From Mya arenaria (Eukaryota > Mollusca > Bivalvia > Myida > Myidae), in NCBI RefSeq assembly GCF_026914265.1, contig NC_069135.1, positions 24,594,167 through 24,658,166 on the forward strand: DNA of 64,000 bases, given 5' to 3'. The notes under the pieces are model-generated. The model was not told where the DNA came from and ran no database searches. It saw nothing but the letters and a program-made list of their open reading frames with translations. This document shows, piece after piece, positions 48,946-61,200 of this stretch. The position numbers and the translations under genes are program-made. Numbering within the stretch: the stretch's first letter is position 1; each line of letters starts with the position of its first letter.

Positions 48946-50484
48946 TTTGAACTCAAGTACTCAAAACATAAATAGAAATGTAATTTTCTGTTCCAAATTG
49001 TAATATTTGATTTTTTTTCAAATTGCTGATTTTTTCCCCCGTTTCGGCTCATATGGAAAATTCTCCAATTGGAGTTTGCCAAAACCCCGCGGGGGACCTA
49101 AAATCCAATTGGTGGCCAACGGGAGAAATCAATTTTGGAATTAAAATTTTCATATTTCTTAAAACTTTTTTTTTAATTTTACTTAAAATATTTCTTATTT
49201 AATGGGCAAACTTTCTATGTGTCGCTTTTGAAGTTGATATCTAAGATAATAAAAAAACTAAGTTTGCAAGTAAACCGGATTTGCAAACTTACACCGGATG
49301 CTGTTATAATAAATTTCCAGTATTAGAGCCAACGTTTACGTTTTGCAAGACAAGACCTAGGCCATGACAATACCAGTATACCATGCATTTGGAAAATTCA
49401 ACAACAAAATACGATTCGGAGCAATGCAGCAAAATCATATAGAGCTTTTAATTTTATTATATTTATTTTTCAAAATGTTTATAACAATGTTAAAACAATT
49501 TTCCCAATTTTTATAAGCCTTAGAAGAGAAAAATTGATTGGCAATAAAAACGTTTATTGTGTACATTGAATATTGCATTCTTAATATCTTTAAATTCTAT
49601 TGAAGCATTTAAAAAAGAAAATGTATAATGAGTAGCACAAAATGTAGATTAATTAACACAAATTTAGAAACCTTGTATGTTTGGTTAATCAAAGGTCTAA
49701 CTCAAAATACATGTAACTCTTTTCTGATTACTTATTTCATTAAAATATTAAATAGCATTTCCAGTTTATTTAAAGGGATTCGTTCATACAATATTTTATA
49801 GTGCAAACTATTACAATGATAAAACAACTTTTTCCACCATCACCACTTCATTAACTCCAGTATAAACGGACACCGGAGACCGGAGACCGGATATCGAACG
49901 CTCAAGACCTAAGACCGCCGATTATGCTTATTACCTACAGGATTAATGTTTGAACATCGAATACAATCGATCAGAACAAAGTAAATAAACCCCATTACGT
50001 ATATACCTGCACATGACCTAAAGAGCATATTGCAGTGTACAACACATTTAAAAAATATAGAATATAACATTGATATATTAAGTTATTACTGTAATCAATA
50101 AACTCTGAATATTAATATGTGAATATTATATGTCAAAGGGCAGATAACACCAATTCGAAAGTGACTACGTAGGGTAACGTCAAGTAGGATAATAAAAGAG
50201 TGTATGACACATTTCAAGCAACGGATTGTTGTCATGGACAGGCATCGCTCTGACATGGTGAAGTTTGAGACCTGTTTAAACACAAGAGTGATAAGGTATT
50301 TATAATATCGATGATAGCAATGCCCAACCATGCCATAATATTGCTGTCGGGCGTATTGTGCAATAGAAAGATGAGTCACGTGATAAATTGTCAGACTGCT
50401 GAAACTTGATACTGGCTGCACAATATTGGAAACATACATTGAAGCATGCTCAGAAAGCGGTAGTTAAGTTCTGCAAATACAAGA
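48946..50484. other. Intergenic stretch between the LINE and the first receptor gene
   Basis: No gene is seen. 49060-49130 is locally GC-richer, with a palindromic CTCCAATTGGAG. 49865-49895 repeats CCGGAGAC-type octamers about three times. The minus-strand frame at 50095-50439 has no domain. Confidence 0.5.
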
Positions 50485-53400
50485 ATGGAAAATGGCAAAT
50501 GTTTGGAAGTTTTTCTGTGTTATTTATGTGTTCATATCATCCCGTTGTTATGCTTCAGTTGTGTATTCATCAACGGTGGTAAGTTTATCATTCGTATGTA
50601 GTGGGTCAATATTTGGCAAACTTTAAAATAATAAATTTATCTCTTTTTTGCATCGTATAATGTAAAATGACATAGCTATAATATAAATATAATGAAATGT
50701 GTTAAAATTGTTAACAGAAATGATTTTTGTTTCAAAACAAATAACAAGTTTAATGCATTTCTTTAAGCGCAAGACATGTACGTCACAAACAGCACGTGTG
50801 GAACAGAATTTTCATTAGATCCGTCGGATGATATACGCTTCCATTATGACGGTGGCAAGGTGTACGACCCGAATCGATCGATTTACGGAAGATGTGAGGT
50901 CAAGATAACAAATAATCATAAAGGCGCAGAGTTATGTGTATGGGCACCGTACTCGAGATACACCGGAGTAAAAAATATAGACTGGACTCTCAAGTGTTCA
51001 GAAATGTTCCAGTTTGGATTCACATACAGATTAAACACAATGGTAATGCTACACCGTGACAAAGATTTTTATTATTGTAGTTTATATACTTCATTTAATG
51101 CTGATAATCAAACAACAACATTATAGTCCTTTCAACGAATTGTGTAAACGGGGCAGTCCGTTGTCTAGTAACCAGTATCAGCCAGTAGGGTACAAATCAT
51201 CCCTGGTGGGCTCCAACCAACGAATTTTTAAGTGAGAAGCGCAAACTTTGAGAAAATAATGTGACAGTCATGCACCTAGCCTCCTGATAATATTGTGCCA
51301 TAGCATAGTTTTGTGTTTTTTTTCTGTTTTTTAGTCGTGCGATGAGTTTTTGATCAATGAAAAATGCGATATTGCCAAGATAGCGTATGCAACCTTCCGT
51401 GAACCTTTCTTCCACGATGAGGGTCTTTTCATAGTCAGGATTTTCGCCCGTTACAGAGGTATTTACTGATTATGATTCAATATTGTTTAACCATATTAAA
51501 AGCAAAAAGCTACAGAAACATGCTCAGTAGCAAAATGTTTAAACATAAACCCGGCTTAGTGGCAATGGGCAAACGCAAAAGACATAGAACACAAAATCAC
51601 AAACAAGAAACATAGAACAGCACAAAACTCTACAAACAGCACAGTGCATAAATACTATATATATAAAATAATTGGTTTATCAAGAATTGTTAGGTACTGC
51701 CTTGGAACGGTCAGTAAAATGTAAATATACTGGGGGTTTATACCAGTTTATGTTCACAAACCTCACTCTTATCCCAACAATCATTAATAAAGATAAAACG
51801 CAAAAGGTAAATCTTATCAAAGTATGCATTAACTTGAGGAAACTTATCAATAAAACAAATAATAACAAAAAACGAAAAGGTAAACCCCAAGTACTTCTAT
51901 GATTAGAGATCCCAACTCTATCTGCAGACGGAGGGAAACAATTCAGAGCACCTAATGCAAATACTTTTCAAAGATACGATGCAGTCATCGTTAGAAACCA
52001 AAAACATCACACACAGTCTGCCTTATAAAAAAAGGTTTAAAACTGTGTGATTATAGAGTTTCATAATAAAAAGCACCATTGTACAAAAACTGGGAACAAA
52101 TAAAGAAAAACATTATTAAAAATAAAAGCGACTTTATGATTGATAACGTAAAATATTTGAAGAAAATTAAGTCACAGCCAAAACACTCGGAGTCAGTCAA
52201 CACGTGTTCGCCAAAAAAGATTTTAAAGATAACATGAATTAGCAAATTCTTCATAAAAATCAAAGCATTGAAAGTTTAGTTATGAAAAGATGCTATATTC
52301 AACTCAATATTTTGTTTCAGGTATTCAACAAGAAGGCAAGTGCTCTTCAAAACATTGCCTTTATATCCACGGTTTAAATAAAATCCAAGTTATTTATTAA
52401 GTCTATCTGCCCAACTACCTGCTGGAAACATTTTAATTTTACGAATTTTCTTTAAAACATCACCATAAAAATCGGGATGAGCAATACTATCAGCAACGAG
52501 CGATTGAAGACTACTATTGTACTTTGATATGAGATTATAATGGCCATTAACAAACTTTTAGAACGTTTTCCCTAATTTAAAATATCTGAAACCCTGTTTT
52601 AGAGGTTGTTGCGTCATAAGTTTACTGCGAGAGCTGAAATTTTGTACATGTTGGTCTTTCTTTACTAGATATAATTTTCCTAGTGATGGCAAATATATTT
52701 GTTGAAATTGAAACAACGAATTATACGAGAACATTTCCGACCAGTTGTTTGTGCTTCCATTTTAAATCTTATTTTTACTCAGATTCACTTAATAACAAAC
52801 GTACCTACCTCAATTAATTGATTCTACAGATTTAAGCAGTTATTTGTATATTATATTGTTTTTAAATATATATACATATCTTCACAGAGTCAAGACTGAA
52901 TGAAATAAACTACACGGTTTGTTAGGTCGATGACACAAACATGTAACTGGAACCAGTTGAGTAACCATTCGCGTATTATCATTTAAAACCTACCGAGAAA
53001 GCCTTTAATAGCGTAACACCAATACAGAAATGACAGTCAGGTTAAAAGTTACAATTTTACCCTAAATTACAAAAACCTATCAAAACACAAATATTCATAC
53101 AATAATATATAAGCAATATGATTGGAAAAGGCGTCTTATACATGCGCAATATATTCTTTGGCTTTCAGCAACAAACTATTTCACTTACTTAGGAGTAGCT
53201 GTCTGGCATGGATCAAGATAACAGTATTCTAATACCAATTCAATGTCATTACAATGTTTGTGTTAAAAATTGCAGGGTGTCAGTACGTTTATGGTTTGCT
53301 GTGGTAAAGTAAACAGACATACATATGCAAGTTTTTATTTTATACTTATATATAGTAAATATTAAATACACATAATTTACTGAATACAAACTCTTAACAA

Positions 53401-56238
53401 TTCATGCTAGATTAATTCATTAATTTAATTACATTTATTTATTACATCACATTAATTCAATATATAAGCATTTCCTTGTCAATTCATTTAACATTATTTA
53501 AAAAGAAAGAAAATAGTAAGTTTGCATAAGCATTTAAAAAGCTTTCAATGTAGTAAAGGTAGCATGTTGGTGAATAAAACAATGTTTTATTATTTGTTAA
53601 AGTTCTAATGACATATTGAAATAAAAAAGGATCAACATCAATGTTAGTAAAATATAGACTATTTGTGGAAGTTATCTATGTTGTATGTGTTCTAATCACA
53701 CTTGTGTTACAATGTCCCAAGTTCATTCATCTAAACTTATGTTACAAATGCAATACAAAAAAGCATGAGAACATATATCATAAACTAAACATAAAGTGGC
53801 ATTGAAAATATTAAACATAGTAAGCTTAAAAGTAAGTTTTCATTATATACATTCAAATTTTCTAAACATTAGTATGTATTACATTTAAATAGTTACACTT
53901 GGCACCTTACTAAAACTGTTTCAGTAAGGTGCCATGTGTGACTTTTTCAGGAATTTACATAAATTTATGAATTTGATAATATCATCATCAGGTTTAAATT
54001 TGTAATATTTCTTTGAGTTTTAATCATTTGGAGACCGATATAATTGTGTTTCAATAAACATATTTCTATATTCAGCAAACTAACTTCACTCAAGCTCTTA
54101 GTGTAATGCAGCAGCAGTACTGTTTTTATCACAAAACTCACATTTTGCTTTTCAATTTTAATTGGCAGTCAATGATTTCCAGATTTTAGGCTATAATAAA
54201 TATCTTTAAAATTATGCAGGCGTTTTAACTAGATAGTCTCCAAATTGCGTTCTTATGTTTTTATATAAATACAACATTTTCTTGTCGTATGTTAAGCAGA
54301 ATACAACTCGAGTATAATTGAATTAAGTTTTCATGCCATAACGTATTTAGATATTCATGACTTCAAATATTGGTCATACCACATTAAACACAGATGATTT
54401 GTGTTATGCAATGGAGTTTTTTTCTGATTTATTTTAGCATACATATTTGTTCAAGTCGCGAGTATAAGCAATGATTTATGAATAATCACTTGTGCATCGG
54501 TATCTATTTACAATTGTTTTACACCGGTTTCTCAATAGACCCTACAAATATAACATCAATTCTAGTAGAACAAAGAGTAAATTCGTATTCGGCACTCTGG
54601 TTCATATACAAATCTTGGTTTAATAGGTATTATCTGGAGTTTGTTTTCGCTACAATAAGTTCCATTTACATATAAAGCATTTTGTATATCTCCACCACTT
54701 TCTGAGATACTAAATGCATCGTCAGCATACTGAAGTACAAAACGTTTTAAGGTATTTGTTAATGTTTGGTCATCATCATGATGTTTTTTATAACCGCGCC
54801 ATTTTCCTTAGTACTGTTTTTGGAAAATGTCTTGCAAAGCGTTGGCAAAAAATGATAAGAACCTGACCGCAATATAACATGGAAAGAAATTAGAACATGT
54901 TCCATTTACTCGAAAACATTATTAAGCCTTTTCATACATACGTTTTACAACATTGAAAAACTTTAATTCAATAGTTTTCTTACTTTAAACATAGTAAATT
55001 TCAAATAACGGAATCAAAAGCAGCTTTCAATTTAATGCATGTACAAAGCAACTGTTTGCAAGAAGAATGCAGCTTATCTATACGCATCTTTAATTCAAGC
55101 ATATTGTCTACAGTCGAAAACTTAGGTCTGAAACCGGCTTGAAATTTGCTTATCATATCATATTTTTAAGCTTATTGCAGGAGTTTATAATTTAATAAGG
55201 ACAAAAATTTAACATGAACGTCAATAGCTTTCAAACGTTACTACGGAATGATATTGTACGGTGACAAGCCGGATCATACATGTTCCCAGAATATCGTTGA
55301 AAGTGACAGGTATACTAATCTACGTATACAAACAGTATATATGTGATAGTAAGGTCAAGATTATTTACAGCTCCAACCACTACTTGGCATTATGAACAAG
55401 AAGTAGATGTTGACTACTACAACAACTTTGAGAAGGAGGATACTCCTTGGATCATGATATTAACAGCCATTTTTGGTAGTTTCATCTTGATATGTGCATG
55501 CTTGTGCAGAGTTTGTAAAAGTCAAGCTGGCCCAGGTATGTGTTTGTGTTACCATATTTTCCATATTTAATTAAACAAAACCTTCTTATTTTAAATTGAA
55601 TAGCGATAGCTTGTAAAACAAATGTTAATCTCTTCCTCTTTCTATTAAATAATATCTATATTGTAAGGCGTGTCCGTATATATGGTGTTAACTATTTTGA
55701 TTGTCTTCTTGTACACACAGGTCAGCATTTCGGAATGAACAGTTCACCCAATGAGCCTTTTCAAGTAGATATGGCGCCAATTCTAACAGGAAGAGATTCG
55801 TCTCTTCCTCCTTATTTAACCGGTACGGACTTTAATCTTACAAATCACCCTTCAGCTCAAAATGGAGTATGCAATGTTTTTCCTCAGCTGGCATCAGCTT
55901 CACCACATAGTGGAGAACCACCTGAAAATGGAGCATACACTGTTCCTCATCGATTGCCATCAGCACAATCACAATGTGACGAACAACCAGAAAAAGGAGC
56001 GAACAATAGCAAGTATAGCGTTGAAGACAGTGAAAATAGACACACATATAGAACACCATATTTCTCAACTAGTAAAAACAATGTAACAAATCCGATTCAC
56101 ACTGGAACTGATTTGTCAGAGTTGCCTCCACCTCCGACCTATGACATGGTCATGTCTGCAGATAGCCTTTATTTGTCCAGTGAAAGTGATTATCGCACAT
56201 ATACACGAACTAATGCTGTCTCTAATCATTATTCGTAA
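50485..56238 (+). CDS. Single-pass membrane protein with six-Cys ectodomain and PPxY tail, gene 1
   Basis: The five exons are 50485-50578, 50768-51042, 51335-51458, 55371-55535 and 55721-56238; intron phases are 1, 0, 1, 1; product 391 aa. The start at 50485 is chosen because only it gives the phase-1 joint that the paralogue (58239) also uses. Residues 1-31 form a hydrophobic signal peptide. The ectodomain has Cys42, 74, 88, 108, 125 and 134, all with counterparts in gene 2, and RFHYDG and RCEVKI segments that faintly recall CUB domains. One helix lies at about 192-210, followed by Cys-rich juxtamembrane CACLCRVC. The 180-residue tail is rich in Pro, Ser and Tyr, with EPFQVD, a duplicated block (about 273-315) and PPTY at 357-360, a WW-domain (NEDD4-type) ligand. 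It looks like a cell-surface receptor or adaptor. I recognise no named family. Confidence 0.8.
51505..52650 (-). mobile_element. Second retroelement fragment, inside intron 3 of receptor gene 1
   Basis: 51790-52650 matches 18010-18850 (3' part of the reverse-transcriptase element) in the same orientation. 51505-51790 matches the dispersed repeat at 35080-35535, which may therefore be the outer 3' part of the same family. This copy is more worn and incomplete. Confidence 0.65.
52651..54719. other. Intron 3 of receptor gene 1, AT-rich interior
   Basis: No exon is supported. A perfect 12-bp stem (TGGCACCTTACT / AGTAAGGTGCCA, 53900-53934) with an 11-base loop is the only sharp structure seen. 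Confidence 0.5.
53900..53934. repeat. Perfect 12-bp inverted repeat (stem-loop)
   Basis: TGGCACCTTACT, an 11-base loop, then AGTAAGGTGCCA, in the intron of receptor gene 1. Function unknown; it may be a transposon relic or chance. Confidence 0.7.
54720..55160 (-). mobile_element. LINE reverse-transcriptase relic in intron 3 of receptor gene 1
   Basis: Read on the minus strand, the right end gives QAGFRPKFSTVDNMLELKMR and then KAAFDSV (RT motifs 2 and 3). The left end gives FVLQYADDAFSIS (the YADD active-site motif) near 54740. The parts between are out of frame and broken by stops. It is an old LINE remnant, of a different sequence from the one at 43672. Confidence 0.6.
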
Positions 56239-58238
56239 CAGGTTTTATGCAAGTTTTGGAATCTCGGACATCTCGAAGAATATTCGAAAACATATTTATT
56301 TACTTGTGTTTATTTTTCTGTTTTAAATTTGACGTCCTGGTTTGTACAATGATACAGTTATAATAAGAATATATAAACATCTAGTTTAATCATTCAATTG
56401 ACTTAGGCAATGTGTCAAATATACCTTTTGAATGGCTGGTGAGTTAGAACTGTTGCTCTGGCTGGATTAATTCGTTTGCAGGTGATGTCTGTATCTAGTC
56501 GTTGAGTACTGGACGTCAGCTTATCATTTAATATGCTGTGTTTGACTGTATACTTCATTGTGTTTTTAAGGTAATTTTGACTCCGGTTATCTATATTTAG
56601 TATAGATGTGTACTTACTTTGATTTTTTTTCGATGTGATGATCGATAAAGTTGTCCGATTATCCAACACCTAGTGTATACACTTCCGTGCAATCCAGTTT
56701 CCCTTGGCCAAATATATATTAATAGAGATAGTCTGTGCCTTAGTTTGGTCTTTTCCGTTGGCCATTAGCCTTAGGTCTTTGCTATGTTTTGTTAAATGTT
56801 CGGCTATTGGACTTATTCCTGTAGTTTCCATTGTCTTATTCAGCGTCTTCAATTAAAAAGAGACACCTTGTAAACCATCATTGATTACTCATTTACTTCC
56901 TATTATGACTGCACGTTTGCACATTTAAGGCGCTCAATATAGGTTGATGCAAATAAATGATACAATTTTAATGTATTAGTATGTATAACTTATTTGACTT
57001 TGATAATTGAAGCAAAAAATGCATATGATTCAGGTACAACTGAAAATTTAATAGCGATGTTTTGGTGTTTTAACACAAAGGAATTTGTGACCACGTAGTT
57101 ATCAATATAAAAAAATCATTTATAAAGGCTATTATAATTTTATCTGTACCTAAATGCCTTTTTGATTTTATCATTAAATTCAAATAAATCAAACATGATG
57201 ATGCATTAAAATAAAATAAAAACTGAATTTGCATAAACCTATATTGTGCGCCTTTAGTGGATAGCATTGGTTGTTTTGCACCGTCGATTTGTTAGACATT
57301 TCACTCGGTCTAAAACAAAAGGTTATGGTATTTTTCTTCGTGTATTGCGTGTAACTCTTAACCTTTCATGAAACTTTATAGCCACTGTATTGGTCACGTC
57401 GGGCATATTTGATTAACATTGCACGATGTCTAACACTAGTTAAGGCCATCGAGTTAGGTAAAATGGACTGTGAAGTTTTGTCCTACACCCATCTGAACCC
57501 TCAGGTATAATGGTCAGCATGGGATGTTGTGCACCCGCAACTCTAATGAAGTCCATCTAAGAAATGGAACTTGGCATGAAAAATATGACTGAACAATCTT
57601 ATTTCCGAATGCCAGTGTGCCATGTTATTGTAAATGTATTGCACCTACCCTTATGGGAATGCTTAAGAACAAAAATTTCAAAAACGCGATTTATAAGCTT
57701 GACCAGAAATGAATTCATGCGTTGAAATATCAATGTCTATGTACACGATCTAGATATTGAGGGGCGGATCCAGAATTCGACGTTACAGTAGATGAGGCGA
57801 ACTTAGTTAGCTAAACTTAGGACATTCCTACGACCTTTCACACGAAACCGAAACATATTTGGTTCTTAAAAGTTAGACAGTAAATAGAAGAATAAACTAA
57901 CATACTATTTTGATGTTTTGTTTTTCCGTCTTAGAACAATTAAAAAACTATTAAAATTTAGTTTTTTGTTTCATTTTGCTTGTTAATATATGTTTTATTT
58001 CCAACTCTTATGCTTATATAATTAGGACATGGGCTAAAAATAAACCTATAAGAACTTAACCAACACTTTAAGAATGAGCCCCTTAATGAATCGTATTGGC
58101 ATTTCCGCCATTAGATGTAAACCGTTGTGCGATCGATATCCATTCCAATGATTCATTGAGTCTGCTAACAGAACAAGATGCTAACCTAGACAAAACTACT
58201 ATAATCAATCGAAAACAGGATAAATGCAACCTAGCAAA
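56239..58238. other. Spacer between the two receptor genes
   Basis: No gene is supported. 56448-56520 shares about 65 bp with 62368-62430 (see findings). An AATAAA near 56952 could end gene 1, though it is far from the stop. The minus-strand frames at 56415-56669 and 56670-56852 have no recognised domain. Confidence 0.5.
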
Positions 58239-61200
58239 ATGTGTAGTATTGTGCAGTGCTTTTTGTGTGCTCATTTATTCGTGTTCTTATGCTTCAACTG
58301 TGTATTGATTAACGGCGGTAAGATAAACATTGATATACAAATACAAGTGTTGCTTTATTGTATGCTTTATATCGAGGTAAATATCTAGGACGATGACCTT
58401 TAAAATCACAAAACCATATATATTTGGTTCATTGTGTGTGTAATATGCGATCCCGTTTTGTTTTGTTTTTCTCAATAATGTTTTTCATATTTGATATTTG
58501 TGTTTAATTTAACAAATTCAATTTTGTTTAAATTTAACAAGCACAAACAATGTAACTGTAACATAGTAAGTCTTCAGCTCATAAGCCCATGTACAACCGA
58601 CCATTGTAGTATCTTCCCCTTGACCAAGACTAAAAGTGACTCGCTCGTGGTAAGTAAAATGCACTTTTTTAATGAAGAAATAAAGTGTGGCAAATCATAA
58701 GGAGTGTTAAAACAAACAAAAAAACGAAATGCTGGAACCCTTCAGCAATGTTGATATTTGCTCAAATATCGTCTTAGGTTTGAAGACCACAAATTTAATT
58801 AGCGTTTATAACGTGATTGAAAATTATCATTGTTTGTGTGAATGTGAACTTATTTTGGGCATTTACAATATTGCTTCCTTTATTTTGGTCTATATGTTGA
58901 TTGAGACAAATTCCACGTTGTTAAATGTTCACGTCTGTCTTTAAATGGATAAATTAATTGAACTTTTATTAGCCAATAGCTTATAGAACAAGCATGCATA
59001 AATTGACAAAATAGGATGTTTTTTCAATTGAGTAATGGCAAAAATGCAAAATGTACATAGCATCAAATCTAATTCCTACCTCATATGAAACAAATATTTA
59101 GGTTATTCGTGCATGTATCATGTACGAATGTCAGCACATTATGTTGTAGGTGGTCATTTTAATTCTGTAAATGATAAAAATACATTAACATTCGTGGAAA
59201 TAAACGTAGGCTTAATACTGAAACTAAAATGAACGTAAGCTAAATACTGAAACTGATATGAACGAACGCTAAATACATAAACGGAAATGACAACCGACCA
59301 TTGTAGTATCTTCCCCTTGACCAAGACTAAAAGTGACTCGCTCGTGGTAAGTAAAATGCACTTTTTTAATGAAGAAATAAAGTGTGGCAAATCATAAGGA
59401 GTGTTAAAACAAACAAAAAAAACAAAATGCTGGAACCCTTCAGCAATGTTGCTATTTGCTCAAATATCGTCTTAGGTTTGAAGACCACAAATTTATTTAG
59501 CGTTTATAACGTGATTGAAAATTATCATTGTTTTTGTGAATGTGAACTCATTTTGGGCATTTACAATATTGCTTCCTTTATTTTGGTCTATATGTTGATT
59601 GAGTCAAATTCCACGTTGTTAAATTTTCACGTCTGTCTTTAAATGGATAAATTAATTGAACTTTTATTAGCCAATAGCTTATAGAACAAGCATGCATAAA
59701 TTGACAAAATAGGATGTTTTTTCAATTGAGTAATGGCAAAAATGCAAAATGTACATAGCATCAAATCTAATTCCTACCTCATATGAAACAAATATTTAGG
59801 TTATTCGTGCATGTATTATGTACAAATGCCAGCACATTATGTTGTAGGTGGTCATGTTTTATTCTGTAAATGATAAAAATACATTAACATTCGTGGAAAT
59901 AAACGTAGGCTTAATACTGAAACTAAAATGAACGTAAGCTGAATACTGAAACTGATATGAACGAACGCTAAATATATAAACGGAAATAAACGTAAGCTAT
60001 TAAATATTGAAACTTAAATGAACGTAAGCTGAATACTAAAACTAAAAGGAACGTAAGCTGAATAAATAACCTTAAAATAACGTAAGCTGAATACTGAAAC
60101 TAAAAATGAACTTAAGCTAATTATTGAAACTTAAAGATGCACTCCTACTCCTAGATAAGATTTACCACAATTGTTTAAATATATCAAAAATGATGAATTA
60201 ATGTCGAAAACACTGGTTCTAATGAAGAAATGAGCATAAAACTTGGTATTTCTACCTTATGAGACTAGAGTAGACCACAGTAAATCTTTTAGCATTCACC
60301 AATCATTTAATATTGAGCGCTTTATGCTATTAAATTCACGGTTATAATTTTGTAATCAATAGTTAATATTTTTCATAAATATATTATATCGTAACTAGTT
60401 TAAGGTTTATCACTCATAACATATGTTTGTTATACATGTGTATGTATTGATTTTGAATACGAGTGTCACTTTAAATTAACGTAAGCTCTATACTGAAACT
60501 GAAATGAACGTAAGCTGAATACTGAAACTAAAAGGAACGTAAGCTGAATACTGAAACGTAATAACGTTAGCTAGATATTGAATCTTAAATGAACGTAAGC
60601 TGAATACTGAAACTGAAATGAACGTAAGCTAATTATTGAAACTTAAATGAACGTAAGCTGAAAACTGAAACTGAAATGAACGTAAGCTGAAAACTGAAAC
60701 TGAAGTGAACTTAAGCTGAAAACTGAAACTGTAATGAACGTAAGCTGAATACTGAAACTAAATGGAATGTAAGCTAAATACTAAACCTTAAAATAACGTA
60801 AGCTGAATACTGAAACTAAAATGACCGTAACCCGAATACTTAAACTATTCATTATAATAATGCATTGAATTCTCCGTTTACAAATTTCCATTTAGTTCAT
60901 TCCTATTCCACACATATGTGGCAGCATCAGCAAATGAGAAATCCCCATCTCTTACTAAAACATACGGTGATATTCAGGTGGCATACGTATTATAGTTTTA
61001 ATCTCGTTAAAACGACGTTTAGTAACTCGTTTAAACGACTTACGTTATCTATTTAAAAGACTTACGTATTTCGTTTAAACGACTTAGTACCTCGTTAAAA
61101 CGACCAACGCATCTTCTTATTTAGACTTAGTAGCTCGTTTAAACGACATAAATCGCCCATTGACTGCACACAAACATGGATGAAGAACGGCTTATTTAAT

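Noticed and set aside
50095-50439. Minus-strand frame of 114 codons, considered as the missing first exon of GPCR copy C
   Set aside because: It has no GN or LAxxD signatures of TM1-2, and its donor and phase do not fit.
50492-50578. Alternative start ATGGCAAATG for receptor gene 1
   Set aside because: It also gives a signal-like peptide (MANVWKFFCVIY) but in a frame that joins exon 2 in the wrong phase; the start at 50485 fits and matches the paralogue.
58729-59642. Frames of 71 and 86 codons starting MLEPFSNV
   Set aside because: They are the same frame seen in both copies of a young 697-bp intron duplication; similarity alone does not show coding and no domain is present.
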